A stretch of DNA of 64,000 bases from assembly GCA_009760855.2 (NCBI GenBank), contig WPIO01000026.1, positions 4,446,501 to 4,510,500 of the forward strand. Direction: 5' to 3'. Of the stretch, positions 1-8,868 are shown piece after piece. The notes beneath the pieces were generated by a model. That model was not told where the DNA came from, did not search any database, and saw only the letters and a list, made by a program, of their open reading frames with translations. The translations under genes and the position numbers were made by a program. Origin of the DNA: Cristatella mucedo. Its lineage: Eukaryota; Bryozoa; Phylactolaemata; Cristatellidae. Each line of letters begins with the position of its first letter. The first letter of the stretch is position 1.

Positions 1-1830
1 AGATAAACTGGAAATGGCACTCCGAATCACTTTAAAAGAACTCTTAGAGTCTCTATGATTGATTCTTAACCAATTCATGTAGTAAGGAATTCTGCATCTG
101 AAGTGAATCTCTGAAGCATGTATCACCAAACTCTATCGTTAAGAACTTTTCCATATTCATTGATATAACCTTCTCCTTATCTTTATCACATACTAAAGAG
201 TTAAGATAATATGAGAGCCGTGACCACGTAAATCAGGAATGTAAACAGACAGCACTAATCTAATCACACATATTCTTAAATTTTAATTACACTCATTATG
301 AGCACTTTCTCTATATTTTTTATTCAAGAGACAGTGATCTAATACCTTATTATCTTCTATATATCCTTTGCATATCCAACACTGAACCGATTTCTTAAAT
401 TCTTCATGTTTTCATGGGTCAGCTTTGACATATCAGATTTTTTTCTGATATCATTTCTAGGTCTTTCTTTTAATTTTGAGAATGTTTTATTTATGTCTGC
501 TATCACGCTAGTAATACGGTTACTTCCTGAGAAAAATCCTTGTGAAACTATGCTAGACTCATGTTCAACTTTCAAATACGACCATGAATTAGACTTTTAC
601 TATTGGAAAGAACTTTTAAAAATACTAGTCTCTTCTTGATTAACGTCTGTTAAGAAACATTCAAAATCGGTATACGCTACAAATTGAGACATTAGCATTT
701 TATCATAACCCCTTAGCATTACGAGATTACCAGGTCAATCTTTCATGTAATTAGAGTTGGGCATTTCAGCCTAAGCTTTTCCACAATGTCATTTGAAGCA
801 AGCTCTCATATAAACTTTTCTTAGCAACAAAACTTTGATAAAAACCTCTTGTAATATACTTATGTACTCGTCTCCCCTTATGTTCTAAATAAATCATTAG
901 TAATTAGTAATCAGAACCAAATGTGAAATACCTTCATTATCGTACTGCGAATGATAAATTTGAGTCTCAAGTTCTGTACTTACTAGGAATTAAGAAAGAC
1001 TAGTACTATATTGATATACCTCACAATAATAATAATACACTTGATAAAGTGCCCTTAGAGAACTCAATCTCTTTCTATGTGCTTTACATTTGCTGCAAAG
1101 GAAACACATTTATAATAACTACAAATGACTCACCCGACTTAAGAATATTTGCCACTTATAAAAATGGTTTTCCATTGCTACTTTTAAGCAGAATGATTAC
1201 ATCCAGTGTGAAATAGGTATATCAAGTATCTAGCAAGCTTTTAGGATCATAAACCTGATCAACATGATTTTCCCTCCAATTGAACCTCCTAAGTACACGC
1301 CATAAAGCACAAAGGCTGTAATCGTGGTTTTTATATTCTCAGCACATCTTGCGTGCTTTAGTTGATCTGGTAATTAAAAAAAGGTTCCACCTTTCTGAGG
1401 AGTATATCTAGTAAACTTAGCGTAATTGCGGAGACATCAATAATTAACCAATATGAGCCTCTTTCTGACCATTCTTTTGATCGCTCTATCATCATGATGA
1501 AATTTTTATCAATTTCGGCCTGAAAACTTGATAAACTGTTTAATGATATCTGTCTATCACCAAACAATACTGCAGTACCAATCTTACCTCTATCACTTTC
1601 TAATCTTACTTTGACAAACATACTCATTTTAGCGTCACCAAAAGAATGTATCAATCATTTCATAGCCTCAACTAAACCAGCTCGTGACCTTTCTTTAAGA
1701 TTATTAAGATCAACGCCGGAATATTCAAATTCTTCAATCTTTCAATCAATCTCTTTTCCACTTATATTCGTTCTTCCTAATATGCAGACATTTATTTCTA
1801 TATTTAGTAGCCGTTTCTACTTCTGATTCT
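1..1830 (-). pseudogene. Decayed Polinton/Maverick-like DNA polymerase B region
   Basis: Reading the minus strand in changing frames gives a broken protein resembling the N-terminal part of the long PolB proteins of Polinton/Maverick (adintovirus-like) elements. In order: an open stretch at 1654-1358 ending in a degenerate version of the GSGW block (ERGSYWLIIDVSAITL); then LPDQLKHARCAENIK running down from 1373; then, past a LINE-A fragment at 1024-1108, a TDFE exonuclease-I-like motif (bases 660-674) followed by about 20 plausible residues. Stops and frame changes occur throughout, so it cannot be functional. It continues off the left edge, where the polymerase palm would lie. The family call rests on motif order recognised by eye. 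The exonuclease motif is the strongest part; intervening stretches are uncertain. Confidence 0.55.
1024..1108 (-). mobile_element. LINE-A 3' terminal fragment inside the PolB relic
   Basis: Reverse complement of the LINE-A 3' end: (AAT)n, then cacttgataaagtgccc, the agagaactcaatctctttc block, and the stretch ending at the tttgctgcaaaggaaac motif. Only about 85 bp is present, so the copy is heavily 5' truncated. It interrupts the minus-strand PolB-like reading frame, so it inserted later. Confidence 0.75.
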
Positions 1831-2101
1831 TATGTTGGTTGTTGATATCCTTTTAAATTATCAATAGAAGACTTAAAATAACAGATATAACATAAGATCT
1901 GGATAATTATAAAAAATTCTGAAATGTGCAAAAAACTTTAAGCGTTTATTATATTTTCTCGCTCTTTGCGAAATCTTACACTCAACGCGAGAATGAGTGC
2001 TGAGCGTAGCGATGTGCGAATTCGATGTGGTGATGGTTAGGCTCGCAAACAGCAAAAACACGTAGTACTGAGTTAACAAGTACACAGCTGAGTTATATAT
2101 A

Positions 2102-2104
<3 letters not shown>

Positions 2105-2179
<75 letters not shown>
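2105..2179. repeat. (TA)n microsatellite
   Basis: About 37 TA units, almost uninterrupted. It abuts the 3' side of the R2-like element at 2190-3460. Confidence 0.97.
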
Positions 2180-2180
<1 letters not shown>

Positions 2181-2189
2181 CGAGAAAAA

Positions 2190-3460
2190 GATTTTTAACT
2201 AGATAAACATCAGCCACCGGCTTTCTGTCCTGCCGGGGTCAAGCGTGCTACCCGGGCCTCCCGGTTCAGGAACAGGGACCGCACGGCTTCCGAGCCGGAA
2301 ATACTATCGGAGACGCAGTTCTGCCTCAAAGCCGTCCTCTCCGAGTGTGCAATGCCGAGTTCGGCCAGGCAAGCTTCATTATTTGGCCACCAGCTGCCGA
2401 GAGCCCGACCACGAAGGGCCTCACCACTGCCGACCGGTAGCCAGCGGTGAGGAAAGATTAGGCAAAGGCTGCATATTTATTGGTCTCGTTCCGGGCAGCC
2501 ACAATCAGAGCATCTTCGCTGCTGTCGAATGACACCGTCACATCCATAATTACTATATCAGTGCCGTTGTCAATTATCAGGTCCGGCTCGAGAGCCAGAC
2601 CACTGGCAAGCGGAAGGGCGCGGCCTGCCGACATGTAGTTGAGCGCGTTGGCTGGAAGAGCTCTGATTAGGCGGCCCAGAACCAGGTTGTGTCGGGCCGT
2701 AATTGCATGCTGCATGAGCTGGCAGTGGCTCAGCACGTGGCAAGCGGTCTCTGCCTCCTTGCGGCATAGGCGGCAGCTGGTAACCGTCCCGGGGTAAGCC
2801 CGACTCCTGGCAGTAGCCACTGGCAGCACGTCCAGGCGCGCTCGGCGCACTAACCGCCAAGCCTGGAACGACAGGCCAAGACCCATGGTCAATGGCTGTG
2901 GGTGGCGAGTCTGTCCGTGGCCAGGCAGCGGCTGACCCTGCCTTGTGCAGGTTGGGCCGCCCGAGCACGGCCTTCCACGAGCCTGGCGAGCTCTCGCTGC
3001 TTCGTGATGACCACTCGCGGCACGACCTAGTGCTAGATGCGGTCAGGGTCGGTTTACACAGCCAGCACTTCCGGGCCGGTCAGCGAGGGGCGACAGGAGA
3101 GCCGCTTGAGGCACTTACTCATGTCCGACCATAGCGAAATCGGGCCAACCCTGTTGCCAGGGCCGAAGGCTGCTGGGCTCGGGTGTCGCAAACGCTCCTC
3201 ACCAGACGATGGCGTGCCATCCAGCCTGGCGACTGCTCGGTCGAGTCTGTGACAGGCGACTTGGCGGACGCACGCATCGGGCGAGCATAGCATGCGACAG
3301 GTTTTTGCAGCTCTTAGGATTAAGGCTTTCGTCCCGAAGCAGATCAAGCCAAGCCCGCCGCCCGCAGAGCGAGGCGCAAACGGGAAATGCACCAATGCAA
3401 ACTTCGGCAGACTGCACGCGAAGCGACATATAAAAACCATATACTACCTCCATATATACC
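2190..3460 (-). mobile_element. 5'-truncated R2/NeSL-like (RLE-type) non-LTR retrotransposon
   Basis: A GC-rich block with sharp composition contrast to its AT-rich flanks. Its minus strand encodes the C-terminal zinc knuckle and restriction-like endonuclease of an R2-group element (separate entry, 2458-2892). The region between 2457 and about 2190 would be its 3' UTR and runs to the (TA)n array. Upstream (2893-3460) the minus strand is open in several overlapping frames with stops, as expected for a decayed reverse-transcriptase/thumb region, but I cannot place RT motifs there. The upstream boundary is uncertain: GC-rich sequence continues to about 3760. Confidence 0.6.
2458..2892 (-). pseudogene. 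R2-like retrotransposon protein, C-terminal zinc knuckle and endonuclease
   Basis: A 144-residue open frame. The frame is open upstream of its first residue and that residue is not an ATG, so it is a fragment of a longer protein. Residues 40-57 form a CCHC knuckle, C-x2-C-x8-H-x4-C (C40, C43, H52, C57). Residues 102-104 (EPD) followed by D117 give the PD-x12-D spacing of the restriction-like endonuclease of R2/R4/NeSL retrotransposons, where the usual residue before PD is Lys. The arrangement knuckle, about 45 residues, then PD...DVTV, then a basic KY near the end is typical of that group. In intact elements this nuclease nicks the target DNA for target-primed reverse transcription. No RT core is intact, so this copy is dead. 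Confidence 0.75.
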
Positions 3461-4017
3461 ATACACCGTATCACATACTAACATTTACAAAGCTGAGTTA
3501 CAAGGTAGCTGTGAGGAGACGGCTCCTAAAATGAGAGGAGCGTTGAACGAGGCGTTTTACTGGGCGGCATTGACATTGGCGCTCGTTGCGATTCAGATTG
3601 AAAACGAAGATGCAACCACCTTTTTAGACATACCTTAAGTCATCAGCTGGCCGGCCACTTTTGGTGCTAAGCATTAGGCTCGCCGGAAGTAACTTTCGTT
3701 TTTGCGTTCGGATAAAGAGCACTTCACTGAGCAGCGTGAGGCAGCAGCCTTTTTTTTATAAAAAGGGGTGCGATCGATTTCTTTTACAGATGCGGCTTAC
3801 ATAAATTTTAAGGGCACAGCGCCTTCTGAATGAGTCTTAAATGATACCAAATCGAGGCTAAGACTTACACCTTATATGGAATGACTTCCGGATCTTGTAC
3901 CTGTAGTGCGGGGCTTTAGGTTGTACCACAACTAAATTGAACTGAGTTTTTTAAATTGCTGACGGTAGCTAACGAGCGGGCCCGTCTTTGGTAGGCCAGC
4001 TGAGTTTATGTTATTAT
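3461..4017. other. No gene recognised
   Basis: The GC-rich tail of the preceding element fades out by about 3760. The rest is non-coding with no feature I can name. Confidence 0.5.
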
Positions 4018-4495
4018 TCAGCAATTATTTCCTAATAATAATAATAACGATAATAACACATTTGATATAGCACCCTCAAATAATGGAATGTCTATCTAGG
4101 CACTTTGCATTTGCTGCAAAGGAAGCACGATTGAATGGTTAGTGGTAGCATGCTCAACCAAAGCAACAACAATATGGTTATGGGTGATATGCATAGGGTC
4201 AGCGTGCAAGTATGGTTACTGGCAGTATTCACAGTGTCAGCACGAATGAGCACATACAGAACGAATCACGGGGACTCATTAAATCAGCGGTTTGTGACCC
4301 CTTTGGGTTCGAACGGCCCTTTCACAGGGGTCGCCTAAGACCATCGGAAAACACGCATTCCCACATTTCGCACACAATAATTTTATGGTTGGGGGTCGCC
4401 AAAACATGAGGAACTGAATTAAATGGTCGCGGCATTAGGAAGATTGAGAGCCACTGCACTAACGGCTGTGATAAATAGGTGCGTTTTTAGTAAGA
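4018..4495 (-). mobile_element. LINE-A 3' end, interrupted by a hAT MITE
   Basis: Reverse complement of the LINE-A 3' UTR. It starts with (AATAAT)n at 4030, followed by the divergent terminal block, the tttgctgcaaagg motif, the repeated atgcatagggtcagcgtgcaa / cagtgtcagcacg segments, then cggggactcattaaat. It resumes at 4465 with gctgtgataaataggtgcg, which is directly consecutive in uninterrupted LINE-A copies (compare 59330-59360 and 47370-47400). The intervening 4285-4464 is an inserted DNA transposon plus its target duplication. Confidence 0.85.
4285..4456. mobile_element. SPIN/URR1-type hAT (hAT-Charlie) MITE
   Basis: A 172 bp non-autonomous element that closely resembles the SPIN elements (the rodent URR1 type). 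The left end starts CAGCGGTT. Next come gacccctttggg, cacaggggtcgcctaagacc and atcggaaaacac. After a shortened middle come aattttatggttggggg, aacatgaggaactg and cggcattaggaag. The right end is AGAGCCACTG, the inverse of CAGTGGCTCT. It is flanked by an 8 bp target duplication: CATTAAAT on the left (4277-4284) and CACTAACG on the right (4457-4464). Intact LINE-A copies read CACTAAAT at this point. The left terminal repeat appears to have lost about 20 bases after CAGCGGTT. No transposase is present; mobility would need one supplied in trans. Confidence 0.85.
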
Positions 4496-5187
4496 AATAA
4501 TAACCTTCGTGACACTGACTGTGTGCAATAAATAATCGCTTAGCACAGGACCCAACGGCATTGAACTAGCGCGTGAAGTGGGAACACATTCTCACAGGGT
4601 TACGACCTTGGACTGGAATATCTCCACCGCCCTTGGCAGCCCTGCCCGTGAACCAGGAGCATCCATCAATCTAGGGATACAGAATGGTTGCTAGCTACAG
4701 CAGCTGTATCTGTTTATCAGCTGCACACTAAGCAGCAATGAAGAGAGCCAGACATGCTCGAAGAAAGTCAATGCTGTAAGGGAATTTTGGCCCCGAGAGG
4801 ATTCTCTGTGCCGAGCAGGGCATTTGACTTGTTGGGGCTGATCAAAAATGGAATGCTGAAAAATTTCCATCGCAATAATTATAATAATACATTAAGACAA
4901 TTAATGCTTCTGGGCTGCACACCTTTGGAAACGGTCACGATAACGTAAGCCACCTAATTGTAGAAATCCAAAACTGATCATTCGTGGGATTACCATTCAG
5001 TGTTTTAGTTCCGAGAGGATTACTTGGAAGAGGATCGGAGCTATTCTGTAGTGCTCTTAATATTGGAATGACTGATAATAATCTTTTAAAAATCCCGCAT
5101 CAACATTTTATTCTTGAATCTAGACCAGCCGAATGGTATGAAGCGTTGTAGACGGTCTAGCAATCTTAAAAGGCAGACAAGATGCTC
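4496..5187. other. No gene recognised
   Basis: Low-coding sequence without recognisable element ends or conserved motifs. A short ATAATTATAATAATAC patch near 4875 is the only local structure. Confidence 0.5.
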
Positions 5188-5207
5188 CTGCGTGCGTGCT
5201 TGCGTGC

Positions 5208-5256
<49 letters not shown>

Positions 5257-5258
5257 TG
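5188..5258. repeat. (GCGT)n microsatellite
   Basis: Tandem tgcg units with two T variants near the left end. Confidence 0.95.
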
Positions 5259-5650
5259 ATAGCCTTTGGTCTCCATACAATCAGACACTATGAGACTTTT
5301 TAAACTGCTAAAGTTAGTCAACTATCCCTACTAATTAAAGCGAAAAAGTGTGCCCTTCCGTCCTTCATGTGGCATGATGTCGAGAAAGTCCGTCCTTCCG
5401 TCAAGCGGCAAGATGATACAGGTTGACGGAAATTCTACTATGACAGTGAAGCAAGTCCGCAGGCAGTGAGATCTTGTTTTGGATATATTGACAACTTTAA
5501 TAATGCATTACTTCGTTTATAATTGATAAATTAACTAAATACAGCTGTGGAAGACTTCGAATGTCCTGCTTTCTATTTTCAAGTACTTTAGGCAAGTTTA
5601 GAAGTAAAAGTTGGCAGCAAATTTTCTACCTTCTTGCAAAGTTATCTTTG
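5259..5650. other. No gene; region 5' of the P2X promoter
   Basis: AT-rich. It contains an imperfect local direct repeat of gtccgtccttccgt / gtccttccgtc (about 5355-5405). No coding potential is seen. Confidence 0.5.
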
Positions 5651-5683
5651 GGAAATTGTGGAAATTTGGGAAATTTTGGGAAA
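5651..5683 (+). promoter_or_regulatory. Four tandem GGAAA elements
   Basis: GGAAA occurs at 5651, 5660, 5669 and 5679, spaced 9, 9 and 10 bases, about 240 bp upstream of the P2X start. GGAAA is the core half-site for Rel/NFAT-type factors. Whether any factor binds here is inference; the array could equally be a simple-sequence expansion. Confidence 0.35.
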
Positions 5684-5805
5684 ACGTGTTGCATGCGACC
5701 ACACTTGTATCATTTCCGGACAAGCCTGCTCTTATCCGCAAACGACGCCTGACTGCAAGCGTGCTCTGAAATGGCTGTATTAGTCACCATTCTTTTGCTG
5801 ACATG

Positions 5806-5812
5806 CCATTGG
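5806..5812 (-). promoter_or_regulatory. Inverted CCAAT box
   Basis: CCATTGG, which reads CCAATGG on the minus strand, lies about 45 bp upstream of the TATA element. That is normal CCAAT-box spacing for a polymerase II promoter. Confidence 0.45.
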
Positions 5813-5856
5813 CCAAAACCTCTCTCCGATGCTTCATCATCGACAACTGGGGTTGA

Positions 5857-5864
5857 TATATAAA
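5857..5864 (+). promoter_or_regulatory. TATA box of the P2X gene
   Basis: TATATAAA followed by GG, 57 bases upstream of the P2X ATG. Initiation 25-30 bases downstream would fall near 5888-5892 and leave a 5' leader of about 30 bases. That leader still contains the uORF start at 5901. Confidence 0.6.
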
Positions 5865-5900
5865 GGTGGTATGCTGTATTACCGGACACTGCTTCCGTGG

Positions 5901-5924
5901 ATGAGCTCTGAAAACCCTCGATGA
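5901..5924 (+). CDS. Upstream ORF overlapping the P2X start codon
   Basis: A seven-codon reading frame, MSSENPR, whose TGA stop (5922-5924) overlaps the P2X ATG (5921-5923) in an ATGA arrangement. If transcription starts at the TATA box above, this would be the first AUG ribosomes meet. It has G at +4 but T at -3, so the context is only moderate. Leaky scanning or termination-reinitiation could then set P2X output. Translation is not shown by the sequence. Confidence 0.35.
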   Translation: MSSENPR

Positions 5925-7165
5925 ATCCTCGCCAGGCCATTAAGGAAGCTATCGTTGGCTTCTGGGACTACGACACCCCAAAGTATGTGACCATAAGATC
6001 TAAATGGATTGGCATCCTTTGTCGCTCCATTCAACTCGTTGTCCTCGGCTACGTGATTGGATACAATATCATCTACGAGCACGGCTACCAAGACACGGAC
6101 ACTGGCGTGAGTAGTATCACAGCGAAAGTCAAAGGTGTGCAGTACTCTGACTATAGCGGCGTCGCTCCAGGGCAGCGAGTGCGGATTTGGGACCCGGCGG
6201 ATTACGTAATACCGCCGCAGATGACCGGCGCCTTCTTCGTCATGACCAACGTCCTGGAGACCGGAAATCAATCCCAGTCACGCTGCTCCGAGGATCCGGC
6301 CTTGAAGAGTGCCGCATGCACTGCAGACGCTGATTGTTTTCCCAACAGGATGCTCTCGGAAGGCAACGGCGCTTTCACAGGAAAGTGCCTAAAGAGCTCT
6401 CCTCCGAGTGGGAGCGGCACGTGCGAGATAACGTCGTGGTGCCCTCTGGAGAACGCCGCCAGCCTCAAACGGAACGCCGCGTTCGGCAACTCGCAAAATT
6501 TAACCGTGCTGATCAAGAACTTTGTCTACTTTCCTGGCTATGACGTGCACAGGAGTAACATTCTCGAAGGCGGAACTAGGGAATACCTGCAGCACTGCAC
6601 GTACAATTCGCTCACTGATCCCCAGTGTCCAATATTTAGAATAGGCGACATCATCGATAACATTCGCGGCGAAAATTTCCACAGCCTGGCGGAGCTTGGT
6701 GGTGTTGTGTCCATCAGAATTGACTGGGACTGCGACCTGGATTACAACGTTAAGTATTGCATTCCAGAGTATCACTTTTCGCGATTAGACAGCGGCGCTG
6801 CGAACTCGCTGGTCGCTCAGGGCTATAATTTCCGATTCGCCTACAATTACGTCGAGGCTGGCTCCATAAGACGCACTCTGGTGAAGGCCTATGGCATCTT
6901 GTTCCTGGTTTCATGCACGGCCAGAGCCAGAGCGTTTGACATTGTTCCACTCATGTTCAGCATTGGCAGTGGCATCGGACTATTGAGTATAGCCTCGGTA
7001 GTCTGCGACTTTGCGATTGCTTACATATACCGGGAGAGAGAGCGAATAAATCAGAAGAAGTTCGATGAAGTACAGGGCTCAGTAATGGCCCGATTGAATA
7101 GCAGAAGCAATCAAGAGGAGCCTGGTTCAGCTGTTGAATCTAGAGCAGAGTCTAATGGCATATAG
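5921..7165 (+). CDS. P2X purinoceptor, ATP-gated cation channel, intronless
   Basis: A complete 414-residue P2X subunit in one exon; such subunits assemble as plasma-membrane trimers that open a cation pore on binding extracellular ATP. YDTPK (17-21) matches the conserved N-terminal Y-x-T-x-K site. TM1 is about residues 31-52 and TM2 about 341-370. The ectodomain has all ten conserved cysteines: 122, 133, 139, 156, 168, 174, 226, 236, 271, 280. ATP-site residues are present: K69 and K71 (KVKG), T195 (NLT), N303-F304-R305 and K322 (VKAYG). N-glycosylation sequons lie at N116 and N193. It is closest in feel to vertebrate P2X4. An in-frame TGA at 5909 fixes the start. Oddity: residues 331-338 read out of register with the family and look like two compensating one-base frameshifts. 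Either a functional intronless gene or a young retrocopy; no poly(A) tract is seen downstream. Confidence 0.93.
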   Translation: MNPRQAIKEAIVGFWDYDTPKYVTIRSKWIGILCRSIQLVVLGYVIGYNIIYEHGYQDTDTGVSSITAKVKGVQYSDYSGVAPGQRVRIWDPADYVIPPQMTGAFFVMTNVLETGNQSQSRCSEDPALKSAACTADADCFPNRMLSEGNGAFTGKCLKSSPPSGSGTCEITSWCPLENAASLKRNAAFGNSQNLTVLIKNFVYFPGYDVHRSNILEGGTREYLQHCTYNSLTDPQCPIFRIGDIIDNIRGENFHSLAELGGVVSIRIDWDCDLDYNVKYCIPEYHFSRLDSGAANSLVAQGYNFRFAYNYVEAGSIRRTLVKAYGILFLVSCTARARAFDIVPLMFSIGSGIGLLSIASVVCDFAIAYIYRERERINQKKFDEVQGSVMARLNSRSNQEEPGSAVESRAESNGI

Positions 7166-7346
7166 TACATCACTATCCAAATGGAGATGGCTCCAGCAAT
7201 GCTTTGTAGCTGAGGTAGCTTCCATGTTTGAGCGATTTATACACCCGGAACTTCCCGGAGAAGTGCACGTGACTCTAATTTGATCACTGCTGAAGCGCAA
7301 TCTAATCGCTTAGTCTCGCGACCGTAAGTGTGCACTTTTAAGAAGG

Positions 7347-7352
7347 AATAAA
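7347..7352 (+). terminator. Polyadenylation signal of P2X
   Basis: AATAAA about 180 bases after the P2X stop. It is the first canonical signal downstream. Confidence 0.6.
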
Positions 7353-8796
7353 GAATTCTTAAATGATACGATGCAACCTTCGCACTGCAATATTTTCAGC
7401 TGTATTGTTGTGCATTTGTATCGGTAACTGCATTGCAATTTCTAATAATGTAATCTTTTCATTTTTATTATCTTAAATTTTCGTTCTGTTTAAGTTAGGC
7501 TGGATTTAAAATGCTTCCAAGCTATTAGTTTGAAAGAGTGCTCGTGATTTGACCGTCGGCCGCTCCGCTGTTGCTTCGTCATTTTTGAATGCTTACTGCT
7601 ATGCAGCCAAGAGTCGGAACTGTGGTCATGACCACCTTACAATTTCAACTGAGATAGGGTTCGGTAAGGAGACATGCCGACGTCATGAATGAACATTCAT
7701 AACGAATAACAGTGATATAAAATGTGCGTACTTCCCTGAGAAAACTATTCGTCGACATCTTGCATATGTTGAAGAGGATGAGCATCAATATTTTACTGAC
7801 ACACAGAGCACACGATTTCAGCACACGTGAGCACACGTGATGACAATTAACTCGAGACGAGCAGACGCTGCTGTGAGGAACAGACGAGGTACAGACTTAG
7901 CTTCTTTTTTTTTAAATCCTCACATCATGGTATGTCCTGGCTTCTGTCGGTACAGAGTTCTAGGCTTTGCGAGTAGAGGAGGAGCAGAAAACGGGCTCTC
8001 GGTAGGACTTGAGTGTGGTTGCAGGTGCAGCTAAGTGACTGAATGTATACAAACTCGTCCGGTTTTAGTGCAGGCAATTATTACGTGGAATGCAATTACA
8101 TTTTCAATAATAATGCGTCGGGCCATTTTTAAACCAGATATGGAGCTCCTTGTAGTAAGTCATTCATCAATAAACCATGTACTTGGGCCTTTATCTAAAT
8201 GCAATTATTTAATAGTACTACGGCATAAAGACTGTTCATTATTCTTACTGCATGGCTTAACAGGTATGTCATCTGAATTTTCATCAGCTTTCGGTCGGAA
8301 ACCTATCCTCCAAATTGTAAAACTAAAAGAAATTCCGACTATAAATCTAAACACCTTTTCACTAATTCCATTACCTTATCTGTACTTGCTATGCATTATA
8401 CCAAAATTAGCAGCATATTTAACCAGTAAATTTGAGGAAACATGCTTGCGCCACTTTATAACAATATTTGAAATCATTTTCTTGACCTAAATACTCCACG
8501 ATTTAAGTTAGATCTTCTTATCTGCTATTTTTTTAAGACCCCGTTGTCGTAATTAGATACGGCTGTGAAAGCCGGCTTAGAATTCCTATCTCTTCTTTTC
8601 CAGTGTAGAATAATACTATAGTGACTATGTAACTAATATAGATAGCCACCTAGACAACATTGAAATAGAATTTTGAATATCAAGGTAACGACAGAAATTT
8701 ATGTTAAGCTGAACCTGAACCTTCATTCGTGACCTTCACGCAGTGACATAACAGCCTGTTGCACCAATCGCGATACTTTCTGACGGCGGTAATAGA
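7353..8796. other. No gene recognised
   Basis: AT-rich non-coding sequence. A 151-codon open frame at 8035-8490 has AT-driven composition and no motif I can recognise, so I do not call it a gene. Confidence 0.5.
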
Positions 8797-8868
8797 TTGA
8801 CTTCTGTAGGATTTGAACTCGCGACTTGGATCGTAATGCGCCATTCTGGGCCACTAAGCTATGACTTT
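8797..8868 (-). mobile_element. tRNA-derived SINE head
   Basis: The minus strand reads like a tRNA: an A-box (TAGCTTAGTGG) about 45 bases before a B-box (GAGTTCAAATCC). Acceptor arms do not pair and no CCA-proximal structure is visible, so a SINE head is more likely than a working tRNA gene. Confidence 0.5.

Noticed and set aside
2245-2532. Plus-strand open frame in the R2-like region
   Set aside because: It is a shadow of the minus-strand endonuclease and its 3' UTR.
8035-8490. 151-codon plus-strand frame
   Set aside because: AT-rich, no motif, no flanking signals. Length is within chance expectation for a window this size.
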